Source: Bacteroidales bacterium 52_46 (lineage in GTDB: Bacteria; Bacteroidota; Bacteroidia; Bacteroidales; Muribaculaceae). From it: a stretch of 64,000 bases of DNA. The stretch's first letter is position 1. Every line of letters starts with the position of its first letter. The DNA lies in NCBI GenBank assembly GCA_001915385.1, contig MNQK01000031.1, forward strand, positions 1 through 64,000. Reading direction: 5' to 3'. The notes beneath the pieces were generated by a model that saw nothing but the letters and a program-made list of their open reading frames with translations, ran no database searches and was not told the DNA's origin. Shown piece after piece: positions 1 to 7,927 of the stretch. A program made the position numbers and the translations under genes.

Positions 1-195
1 GGAGCAATTAAAATGCCTTCTGCCATACAACTTTTCTGAAGAGTAATATATTTTCCGGTCCGAAAATAAAAATCAAGCCGGCTTTTTTCGGACGGTTACA
101 GTGTTTTTGTTTTTTCCGAGACAGAAGTCGCCCACTACTCCAAAATATTTCCTGAAGCAAAAGATAAATTCCATTTCGTCACGCTCGGTATTCCT

Positions 196-726
196 ATGGA
201 CAGAACCGATTACAGTGATAACGCTTTAAGTCAAGAAAAATACTACTTTTCCACTGGCTTCAGCAACCGCGATTATGATTTTCTGATAAAGGTATTCGAC
301 AATATACCTCAAAAGTTGAAAATAGCCTGTCCTAATTTAAAACAAGAGGTCCCTGATAATATCGAAATCCTACAACATTGCTTCGGCTTAGACATGAAAA
401 AACAGATGTTCAATTCATACGCGGTACTCATACCGCTGAAAGATTTGAATGTTTCGTCAGGCCAACTCGTATTCATAACTGCCATGCAGATGGGCAAACC
501 CATTATTATCACCGATAGCAATCCTATCTATTCATACCTCACCCAAGATAACGCCTTTATCATTAAAAATGATATAAACAGTTGGCGCAAAGCGATAGAA
601 ACGCTCGATACAGATCGAATATGCTACGCCACAATGTGCCGAGCCAACCGCCTATGCGCCGAAAAGAGCTTTTCGTCCAAAAGCCTTGGATATAAAATCG
701 GCAGCATAATTACGACCGACAATTAA
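196..726 (+). CDS. GT-B glycosyltransferase C-terminal portion, possibly 5'-truncated
   Basis: The translation resembles the C-terminal nucleotide-sugar-binding half of GT-B glycosyltransferases (GT1/GT4 type): it has a block reading SSGQLVFITAMQMGKPIIITD near residues 90-110, like the usual Ser-x-x-Gln...Ala-Met...Gly-Lys-Pro-hydrophobic pattern. The frame is open from about position 70, where the text still looks like GT sequence (VFVFSETEVAHYSKIFPE), but stops at 37 and 67 block extension in this frame, and the other two frames also carry stops before 50. The N-terminal domain is therefore missing. The first ATG is at 196. It may be a remnant or may contain frameshifts. It converges on the next gene and belongs to the same polysaccharide region. 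Confidence 0.6.
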   Translation: MDRTDYSDNALSQEKYYFSTGFSNRDYDFLIKVFDNIPQKLKIACPNLKQEVPDNIEILQHCFGLDMKKQMFNSYAVLIPLKDLNVSSGQLVFITAMQMGKPIIITDSNPIYSYLTQDNAFIIKNDINSWRKAIETLDTDRICYATMCRANRLCAEKSFSSKSLGYKIGSIITTDN

Positions 727-743
727 GTCAACCCCATAAATAA

Positions 744-1769
744 CTAAAATTCAAGCATATCAAATGGCTTATTGCCGATTTGGGAAGCAGTTTTAGCAAA
801 TGTCGAACGATATACCATATCGTTTATTCCCAAATAGACATGCTTTGCATGCGAAATCAGCAGAAGATCGAGAAAAGTTTTAAGATGAGGCAATTTATCC
901 TTTCCCTCTCTCGAAAAATCCACATGCTTTATTTCGCCTTCGACCACAAATACCCCCTTGACCTCCTTCACCCGGTTTAAAAACGTCGTGGAGTCAGTTG
1001 TTACAAGCACCTTTTTCCCAGGATGCAATGCCTTGACATGCTCCACGGCAGCAAGACCGCGGCATATCATCGCCTCACGTGATTTCTCATCAGGGAGCAC
1101 CGGCCAATTAACATCCTCAAAATCTCCAAACAGTCTTACAAACCTGAATGATATTGACACATAGTCATCCCCATTCCTCGTCAACATATCATTGATAGCA
1201 TCGGCAAGCACTTTTGACGGCCGAAACAAATCATTAAACCCCTCATGAAACCGATTACGCAGACCATGCGCATTAGTGTACACATGCAATTGCTTCGTCC
1301 CCTTTAAAAACGTCTTTCCTATAACGTCCATATTATCCTCACGTTCAAAGCCAAGACATTTGATTACCAGCGGAGCTGCTATCCTGGGATCATAGCATAA
1401 ATCTTTTTTTTCAATTCTCCAGTTTATATCTGCGGGCAATAAATACTCTGACAAATCAAACGGCACAACAAAAAAGAGTTTGAACAGTATTCCGTTATCT
1501 TTGCAATACAAATATGTGGACACTGCCCCCCAAAGCCTGTCGCACAATCCGCCGACATTGACACGTCCATCAAATACCGCGACACATTCCTTTTTTGCAT
1601 CTCGCCTAATATTCAGCTCGCCCCCAATCTTATAATACTTCTCAGATGTTTTTTTTGTAAGATTCACGTCATTCTTACGTTTCAACCTTTTTGACACTCC
1701 GATAATATCATCAAGTCTTGCAAGCATCGGCCGGCGTCTTATTATACGCAAAATCTGACTTTTATCCAT
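744..1769 (-). CDS. Putative glycosyltransferase, fucosyltransferase-like
   Basis: This is a 341-residue cytoplasmic protein without membrane segments. A block near residues 72-92 (GGLCDRLWGAVSTYLYCKDNG) resembles the early Gly-x-x-Asp-Arg-Leu motif of fucosyltransferase-like families (GT11, GT23, O-fucosyltransferase-like). The C-terminal half has VSISFRFVRLFGD and VLVTTDS segments that fit a GDP-sugar binding Rossmann domain. It is the last gene of the minus-strand polysaccharide series and starts 21 nt after the acyltransferase gene, so it is probably co-transcribed with it. The family is assigned from motif shape only. Acceptor and sugar are unknown. Confidence 0.5.
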   Translation of the reverse strand: MDKSQILRIIRRRPMLARLDDIIGVSKRLKRKNDVNLTKKTSEKYYKIGGELNIRRDAKKECVAVFDGRVNVGGLCDRLWGAVSTYLYCKDNGILFKLFFVVPFDLSEYLLPADINWRIEKKDLCYDPRIAAPLVIKCLGFEREDNMDVIGKTFLKGTKQLHVYTNAHGLRNRFHEGFNDLFRPSKVLADAINDMLTRNGDDYVSISFRFVRLFGDFEDVNWPVLPDEKSREAMICRGLAAVEHVKALHPGKKVLVTTDSTTFLNRVKEVKGVFVVEGEIKHVDFSREGKDKLPHLKTFLDLLLISHAKHVYLGINDMVYRSTFAKTASQIGNKPFDMLEF

Positions 1770-1790
1770 AATATAACAACATTAATGTTT

Positions 1791-2834
1791 CTATACCAAT
1801 AAAACAGAACGAAGTTTTTTGACTATGCAATGTATGACATAGCTGAATATTATTGTTACGACATAAGTGGCTATTATAAACACGCCGCTTTCAAGCTTGG
1901 GAAAATAATTGGCCAACAGGTACATAACCCATGCATGTGACAGATATATCTCATACGATATTCCTCCCAAAAATGCCGTAACTTTATTCCCTATCTGCAA
2001 ACGTCGGGTCAACAGCAGTATAGTAATTATCAGTGAAAGCCCGAGCACTATCTTCAATACGTACTCCCCAAAGAAGAAAGTGAACTTTGCCCCTTTCACA
2101 TATATGATTCCAAGCACAGCGCTCAATGCTCCAAAAGACATCAGTTTGATTATTGTCGCATCGCCAAGCCACCGTTTGATTGCCGGGAAAAAAGCAAAGA
2201 GTAGCAAGCCCCATATCAATCCATATCGCTCAAAACACCAGTTCGTACCATGACGCCCGTCAATATAGACTGTCAGAAAATACAACAGGAGTGAAGATAT
2301 GATTATTATCGAGGATAAGAATATATATGCATACTTCATATTACCTACCTGTCGCATCCGGAAATACTGCATGACTATGTAAAAAAGCAGACAATATTCC
2401 AAAAGTACGACTACGTAATCATTGGCATAAATCAATGTTCTTACCTGAAGTTCCCCAATATATACCGACTGGATAATAAAGAATGCCACATTAATCAATA
2501 CTGCAGGTAACAGTAACGCTACCAGACGCCCCCTCCAAAAATGTTTCAAATAGTCAGGCTTGTTAACGAGACTCCACTGCATCCCGTATGCTGAAAACAT
2601 GAAAAAAAAAGTTACGGCCACATACGCGAAGCCACCCATAGCATCCTGTAGGGGGTTTTGATATTCCGGTCGAAAATGCACCATCACCACTACCATAGCG
2701 CATAATCCTTTTAACGTGTCGGTAAAAGACTTACTCATGAATTGCGGGTTGTCAGCTGATGCTTTATGCGACTTCCATAGAAAAGCCACCACCATAAACA
2801 ATGGTATGAGACCTGTAATTACCAGTTGCGACAT
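1791..2834 (-). CDS. Acyltransferase family 3 membrane protein (O-antigen/capsule acetylase type)
   Basis: This 347-residue integral membrane protein has about ten hydrophobic segments. Near the N-terminus it carries the family pattern KSFTDTLKGLCAMVVVMVHF, in which the Arg/Lys...Gly...Ala...Val...His arrangement is that of acyltransferase_3 proteins such as OafA. These enzymes transfer acetyl or similar groups onto sugars during polysaccharide assembly in the inner membrane. The gene lies between the WbsX-family gene (19 nt away) and the fucosyltransferase-like gene, which supports modification of the locus polysaccharide. The acyl donor and acceptor cannot be told from sequence. Confidence 0.85.
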   Translation of the reverse strand: MSQLVITGLIPLFMVVAFLWKSHKASADNPQFMSKSFTDTLKGLCAMVVVMVHFRPEYQNPLQDAMGGFAYVAVTFFFMFSAYGMQWSLVNKPDYLKHFWRGRLVALLLPAVLINVAFFIIQSVYIGELQVRTLIYANDYVVVLLEYCLLFYIVMQYFRMRQVGNMKYAYIFLSSIIIISSLLLYFLTVYIDGRHGTNWCFERYGLIWGLLLFAFFPAIKRWLGDATIIKLMSFGALSAVLGIIYVKGAKFTFFFGEYVLKIVLGLSLIITILLLTRRLQIGNKVTAFLGGISYEIYLSHAWVMYLLANYFPKLESGVFIIATYVVTIIFSYVIHCIVKKLRSVLLV

Positions 2835-2853
2835 GATATTGTAGAGTTTAGTC

Positions 2854-3945
2854 TTATTTCAATTCTTCCTTCAATGCGTCAAGAAACTGATGCCCGTATT
2901 TCAGATCAGGCTCCATATAGTTACCCTCACCCCATTCATTCCACGACTTGAGAAACACAATCTTATGTTCATCTGCCTTATCCTTGACATAATCAAGCGT
3001 ATTGCGCACATGCTCACGGAAATATTCCGGTGTAGCATTATGATATATTACAGCCTGACGTCCTGCACGCGCTGTGCGGTCATATCCTGGCAAGATTGTC
3101 GGATATACGTCTTCTCGCAGGCAATTTTCATTATTGATATATTTGACAATATCCTTATATTCGTATTTTGTAAGTTTGACGCCAAGCTTCAATGCGAGTA
3201 AAGATTGCAGTCGGCGCTTTGAACGCGACCCGGCTATTTTAGCTTCCGCATCCCACATATTACGTTCATTTATTGCATCAAACCCCATTGCCATCACATC
3301 TTCCAATGATGACTCTCTTCCGCTACGCAATCCTACAAAGTGAATTCCGGGCAGACCTGCATCCTTTGCCAAACGACGCCAAAGCGCTATAAACTCTTTC
3401 ATATCCGGCATTGTTATAGGATTGAATACGACAAAAACAGGTTTCCCGTCAACCGTTATGTAACGCTTATCTTTAAACGCAGGCAATACATAATTAAAAT
3501 GATTAATATAATCTTCCGCTCCGGGATAAAGCTGCTCCATTATCATAGTATCTCTCGAAAGCGCACTTCCTTTTGTCCACGTCTTGGTAGTCCACGAGTG
3601 GTTAGCCCACCCCAGACAGAACGGGAAGTCCGGCTTGCCGCTTGTCAATACTTCCTGAAACGGACGTTCAAGCAACATTCGACCGTTACCAAGCCAATAA
3701 TGCCAGTACATGAAACCTTCAACACCTGCTTCCCGCGCCATATCGGCCTGCGCCTGACGTGTTTCCGGCACGCGCAAATCATAAAAACCAAGGTCAGCAG
3801 GAAGTTTCGGCTGATAATGACCTTTGAACAATGCTTTGGCCTGAACGACATTACGCCACTCCGTAAATCCCGGACCCCACGAACGGTCATTCTCAGGTAT
3901 CGGGTGATATTGCGGAAGATACATCGCTATTACTCGAGCTTTCAT
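2854..3945 (-). CDS. WbsX-family glycosyltransferase-like protein (GH99-like domain)
   Basis: The 363-residue protein begins MKARVIAMYLPQYHPIPEND and continues WGPGFTEW, the hallmark start of the WbsX family. It ends with FLKSWNEWGEGNYMEPD, another family signature. WbsX proteins carry a GH99-like (endo-mannosidase-related) barrel and are found in O-antigen and capsule clusters, where they are usually listed as glycosyltransferases. Biochemical proof is limited, so the actual reaction is open. There is no signal peptide, so it should act in the cytoplasm. It sits 20 nt downstream of the GT2 gene in the same operon. Confidence 0.9.
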   Translation of the reverse strand: MKARVIAMYLPQYHPIPENDRSWGPGFTEWRNVVQAKALFKGHYQPKLPADLGFYDLRVPETRQAQADMAREAGVEGFMYWHYWLGNGRMLLERPFQEVLTSGKPDFPFCLGWANHSWTTKTWTKGSALSRDTMIMEQLYPGAEDYINHFNYVLPAFKDKRYITVDGKPVFVVFNPITMPDMKEFIALWRRLAKDAGLPGIHFVGLRSGRESSLEDVMAMGFDAINERNMWDAEAKIAGSRSKRRLQSLLALKLGVKLTKYEYKDIVKYINNENCLREDVYPTILPGYDRTARAGRQAVIYHNATPEYFREHVRNTLDYVKDKADEHKIVFLKSWNEWGEGNYMEPDLKYGHQFLDALKEELK

Positions 3946-3965
3946 TTTCTATTATATATTTTAAT

Positions 3966-4997
3966 CTATCCTTTTCTAAATTTAGTCTGGGCCATATCAA
4001 ACTTTGAAAAAATATAATACAGTCGGCTGTGCCCTTTGCGCTGTAAAGATAATCCGAGCCTGTTCTTCACACCTTTTAGACCTGTTCCACATTTATTAAT
4101 ATCACAACGTCGTAAGTATGACTGATACTGTTTATCCTTGACTATATCTTTTATAATCTTATATTTCTGCCGAGACGATATATCAGACGGCAAAAGGACT
4201 GTCTTTATCAAGTGGTGTACTTTATTATAAATAAACTGTGGCGCGAGATCAGAGTCAATTCCTTTCAATATATTATCAAGATATGACGTTGTGCTCTTTA
4301 TTTTGGCAAATGTTTTTTCATTATACGTATGTGTAATACTATCTTCTCTCATATAGTAATAATAATACGACTGCGGGATATATGCAAAGCTATTGGCTCT
4401 AAGCAGATATTCAACTGTAAAAATCAAATCTTCCGAGACATACTGCCGCTCGCTGACAAAACGCGGAATTATACTGCGTTTATATACCGACGTACAAGAT
4501 GTCGCAGTGTATGTCAAAGCGCGTCCATATCTTGGTATATGTAGAGGCAACAACATCATTACAGCATCCTTTCCTATTTCCTGACAGGTATCCATATCAA
4601 TAAATGTCTCTGTCTTTCCGTTGGCATATTCGCGCATAAATCCGGATTTTACAACATCAAGATTGCAGTCGGTGGCTTTTTTCATCAAAGTTTCATACAT
4701 CAACGGAGCAATGTGATCATCAGAATCAACAAATGCTACATAGTCTCCCGTTGCGACATCCAATCCTACATTACGAGCATCGCCTAATCCTCCATTTTTT
4801 TTATGCACAACTTTTATGCGTGAATCAATACGAGCCCATTCATCGCATAACCGCGGGCAACTATCTGTCGAGCCATCATCTATCAGAATAATCTCCAAAT
4901 TTGAATAAGTCTGGTCGGCTATAGACTTAACACATTTATCCAAATATTTCTCTACATTATAGATGGGTACTATTACTGACAATAAAACTGTATTCAC
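3966..4997 (-). CDS. Glycosyltransferase family 2
   Basis: The N-terminal GT-A domain is clear: LSVIVPIYNVEKYLDKCVKS (residues 6-25), the nucleotide-sugar site IDDGSTD, then GGLGDARNVGLD and the metal-binding DXD region FVDSDD near residue 92. The length of 343 is normal for capsule GT2 enzymes. It adds one sugar to the lipid-linked repeat unit at the inner face of the cytoplasmic membrane. The start is a GTG codon; no ATG fits upstream or close downstream. About 100 AT-rich bases separate it from the polymerase gene, leaving room for a promoter, but no clear TAnnTTTG box was seen. Confidence 0.92.
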   Translation of the reverse strand: MNTVLLSVIVPIYNVEKYLDKCVKSIADQTYSNLEIILIDDGSTDSCPRLCDEWARIDSRIKVVHKKNGGLGDARNVGLDVATGDYVAFVDSDDHIAPLMYETLMKKATDCNLDVVKSGFMREYANGKTETFIDMDTCQEIGKDAVMMLLPLHIPRYGRALTYTATSCTSVYKRSIIPRFVSERQYVSEDLIFTVEYLLRANSFAYIPQSYYYYYMREDSITHTYNEKTFAKIKSTTSYLDNILKGIDSDLAPQFIYNKVHHLIKTVLLPSDISSRQKYKIIKDIVKDKQYQSYLRRCDINKCGTGLKGVKNRLGLSLQRKGHSRLYYIFSKFDMAQTKFRKG

Positions 4998-5101
4998 CGC
5001 TTTTATCTTTATTAGTTTATTTAATGCTAACCTTTGTTAATTAATTCATTTAAATAAGTTGTCTATAATTTAACAAAATATTACTTATTTACAAATTTTT
5101 T

Positions 5102-6268
5102 CTATACTATATCCCAAATGAAAGCGAATCCTGTTGGTCGTGGCTGTCCGATTTCAGTAATCAGGTTCAGATACAGGTATGCCACAAGGAAGACAGCCCA
5201 TATAGCACCCTTCCAATATCGGTTTATCCTGTCATTGCACAATATTGCCGCAGCTATATAACATTCAAACGGTTTAAGCCACCAGGCAAAACGGTCAATA
5301 ATCTCTATCTCACCGCCTATCGCGTTAATTAATATTGAAATATAAGTAAACCAAAATGGTATTCTGAGTCGCTCATCATTTCTATATGTTAAAAAGCCAA
5401 ACCATATAAGAACACACGACAAAGCATATTGCGCAACACTACGCATCCATGACACTTCTCCTCCCCATCCAACAATCATTCTTGAACCTTCTTCAGTAAA
5501 CCATCTGTCGGCATTGTCAAGATAGCCACTGTAGTAACTTCCTTCGGTAGCATCGCCTGCATCCGAAAGCAATCCCGTAAGGTCATACAATCCTGCAATA
5601 TTCCATACAATGCCAATTGCTATATATATTCCCAACAAGATGACTGCCGACCTTATATACTTTCCCGGGTCAAAGAAATATAAGCCTAAAAACACGCCTA
5701 TCGCCATCAATCCGCTAAGATGTATCAACGGTATAATACAAAGATATATTGCCATTGATACCTTCTTCCCCTTAAGATAGCTGCTATAGGCAAAAAACAA
5801 AAACGATATCGCTATAAACTGTCGTATCATATTCTCCCCCTGATACATATTGATGAGGAAGAATAATGGCATCAAACACCATGCATACTGTTTAAAATTC
5901 TTGACTGTCAGCACAAATCCTGTGACAAGCAACCAACTGTACAATATAAAAGCATAGCAATAATGCAACCCCAACGAACGATATAAATCGACAAACAATT
6001 GATACAACGGTTCGCGGTCAAATTCCAAATCCCATTTGCCGACCAGCTCATCGCTGTAATGGTAGTAATCCGGACCTCGACCGTAGCGAAGTCCTTCAAT
6101 GAACATCCATGAGACTATAGCGAGCAGACCATAATACCAAAAATAATTATTATCTTTATTTTTATATGATATTCCCCATCCGCAGAACACGAATATCGCA
6201 AAGAGTAGCAACCGAAAAAACCAAAACGCAGTTTCGCTCTCCAACACTATTTCCTTACAGAGTATCAT
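5102..6268 (-). CDS. EpsG-family polysaccharide polymerase (Wzy-like)
   Basis: This polytopic membrane protein of about 388 residues has roughly ten hydrophobic segments and the EpsG-type motif LRYGRGPDYYHY near residue 60 (Arg-x-x-x-Gly-x-Asp-Tyr...Tyr). EpsG/Wzy proteins join repeat units at the periplasmic side of the inner membrane. The upstream flippase gene ends TGA and this gene starts at the overlapping ATG (TGATG at 6266-6270), so translation is probably coupled. A GTG one codon earlier is the alternative start. Neighbouring flippase and chain-length genes support the polymerase call. Confidence 0.85.
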   Translation of the reverse strand: MILCKEIVLESETAFWFFRLLLFAIFVFCGWGISYKNKDNNYFWYYGLLAIVSWMFIEGLRYGRGPDYYHYSDELVGKWDLEFDREPLYQLFVDLYRSLGLHYCYAFILYSWLLVTGFVLTVKNFKQYAWCLMPLFFLINMYQGENMIRQFIAISFLFFAYSSYLKGKKVSMAIYLCIIPLIHLSGLMAIGVFLGLYFFDPGKYIRSAVILLGIYIAIGIVWNIAGLYDLTGLLSDAGDATEGSYYSGYLDNADRWFTEEGSRMIVGWGGEVSWMRSVAQYALSCVLIWFGFLTYRNDERLRIPFWFTYISILINAIGGEIEIIDRFAWWLKPFECYIAAAILCNDRINRYWKGAIWAVFLVAYLYLNLITEIGQPRPTGFAFIWDIV

Positions 6269-7812
6269 CACAACAATTTTTTAATCGGTAACAACTCTAT
6301 AACACGTCGCACGAATGCTCGCATCTCCGGCGCCACGAGCCATAACAGGAATCCCTCAAAAAACACGAATACGGTCATCGTTATGATGGCATTGATGGCG
6401 AATTTTGCAAAATTATCGGCATCGAGCAATATTTCCCGAAGCCCGACAGTCGTGAAATAAGCCACAAACGCAAACACGGCCACATGTTTGGCATATAGTT
6501 TGACATACGAAAATAACGACTCTTTCATTCCCCATCGGAATAGATATATCGGTTTCCATGTACCGACAATCAGTACAAGCGAAATCAGCACTCCCGACAA
6601 TATGCCAGTAATGCCGAAAAAGTAACCAAGCAGTATCGAAAGCGAGATATTGAGCACAGCCTCTGTTATTGGCGCCCAGATGTCGGCAAACATGCCGTAG
6701 CCACTGATGAAATTGTCGACCACCGTACGCATCAGCTGCATGTACATGATGGCGATGATGACGAGCAGTGTCTTTGTCTCGAGAAGATAACCCGGACCTA
6801 TCCACAGATTGACAAACTGGTCGGCAAGCATATACAGACAATAACAGAATGAAGTTGCAATAAGGAAACGTGATGTGAAAATTTCCTTGAACACTTTAAG
6901 GGTGCGTTCACGGTCGCCGTGTGCTATCAGATCGCCGACGCCGGCCGCCACACCGTTGAATACCGATTGCATCAGCATCGTGATACCAAGCACTATCAGC
7001 ATATAGTTGCCGTAAATAGCCACAAGAGTAAGATTGGCATACGCATAAATAATGAGGGGGGAAGTCTGCGACAGCACGTAGCCCGCCACCTTATGAAAAA
7101 ACAGCTGCTTTATCTTAGTGATGATTACCGCGTATTTTCTACGCAACTCTTTGCTGACTTTTGTAGTCACACCGGCAAGATAAGGGAATGTACGGTTGAC
7201 CATGCGCTGAAGGCTGATTGTAGCGACAGTGCTGAACACTACCTGAAGCACAAGCCACCATACATAGCCTTCCGGCAAAAAAATCATCGCCAATATCTGC
7301 GCCACACTCCGCGCAAGCATCACTGACTTGTAACTGTACGATATTTTGTATTCCTGTTGCGATGCTGTCAGTATCACTTGCTTGTAGTTGAAGTAATAAG
7401 TCAGCAACGCCGTGTACAACAGCACTCCGAACGATGCGTAAGCATACCATAGCGGCAAATCCATCTTCTTGAAAAAGATAGGGAAAAACGCCATAAGCAC
7501 AATGGCTCCTCCGGCCACAATCAGGGCAATACGGCGATAGAGCCAGCCCTGTATGCTTATTATTTCGGAGATAGTCTGACGGTCATCGTCAGCCAGTGGC
7601 TTATAAAGCGAGAAAGCTACCGCGACTCCGATACCGAGCTCAGCCAAATTAAGGAACTGGAGCAGATTGTTGGCCGTGGTGTTTAATCCGAGCACATCGG
7701 CACCGATATAACGTATGAAGACAGTGCGCGACACAAAGCCCAATGCCATCTCCAAGACGTAGAACAAAAGTGCTACTTTACTGTTTTTTAAGCCCTTTGT
7801 AGTTCTTGACAT
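6268..7812 (-). CDS. Polysaccharide flippase (Wzx/MATE-like, MOP superfamily)
   Basis: The protein has 514 residues and about 12-14 transmembrane segments. The N-terminus (KNSKVALLFYVLEMALGFVSRTVFIRYIG) resembles flippases of the polysaccharide transporter family, which move undecaprenyl-linked repeat units across the inner membrane. The gene follows the Wzc-like gene after 115 nt that hold a strong hairpin, and overlaps the polymerase start by one base. Together the flippase, polymerase, Wzc and export lipoprotein form a complete Wzx/Wzy-dependent export set. Confidence 0.92.
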   Translation of the reverse strand: MSRTTKGLKNSKVALLFYVLEMALGFVSRTVFIRYIGADVLGLNTTANNLLQFLNLAELGIGVAVAFSLYKPLADDDRQTISEIISIQGWLYRRIALIVAGGAIVLMAFFPIFFKKMDLPLWYAYASFGVLLYTALLTYYFNYKQVILTASQQEYKISYSYKSVMLARSVAQILAMIFLPEGYVWWLVLQVVFSTVATISLQRMVNRTFPYLAGVTTKVSKELRRKYAVIITKIKQLFFHKVAGYVLSQTSPLIIYAYANLTLVAIYGNYMLIVLGITMLMQSVFNGVAAGVGDLIAHGDRERTLKVFKEIFTSRFLIATSFCYCLYMLADQFVNLWIGPGYLLETKTLLVIIAIMYMQLMRTVVDNFISGYGMFADIWAPITEAVLNISLSILLGYFFGITGILSGVLISLVLIVGTWKPIYLFRWGMKESLFSYVKLYAKHVAVFAFVAYFTTVGLREILLDADNFAKFAINAIITMTVFVFFEGFLLWLVAPEMRAFVRRVIELLPIKKLL

Positions 7813-7879
7813 ATCAAATCCCGGTTCTCTTCCTTTCTTTATATTTCTCTAAAGCAAATTTGCGATGTGAGACAACCCT

Positions 7880-7913
7880 ACGCGGCATATCGTGTCAGCA
7901 CTTTATGCCGCGT
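7880..7913 (-). terminator. Hairpin between wzc-like and flippase genes
   Basis: A perfect 10-bp inverted repeat, ACGCGGCATA (7880-7889) and TATGCCGCGT (7904-7913), is separated by a 14-nt loop. It lies 15 nt after the stop of the Wzc-like gene on the transcribed strand. No long T-run follows, so it may be an attenuator or an mRNA-stabilising end rather than a full terminator. It would let the regulator genes and the assembly genes be expressed at different levels. Confidence 0.5.
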
Positions 7914-7927
7914 CAGTCCGATTGGTT

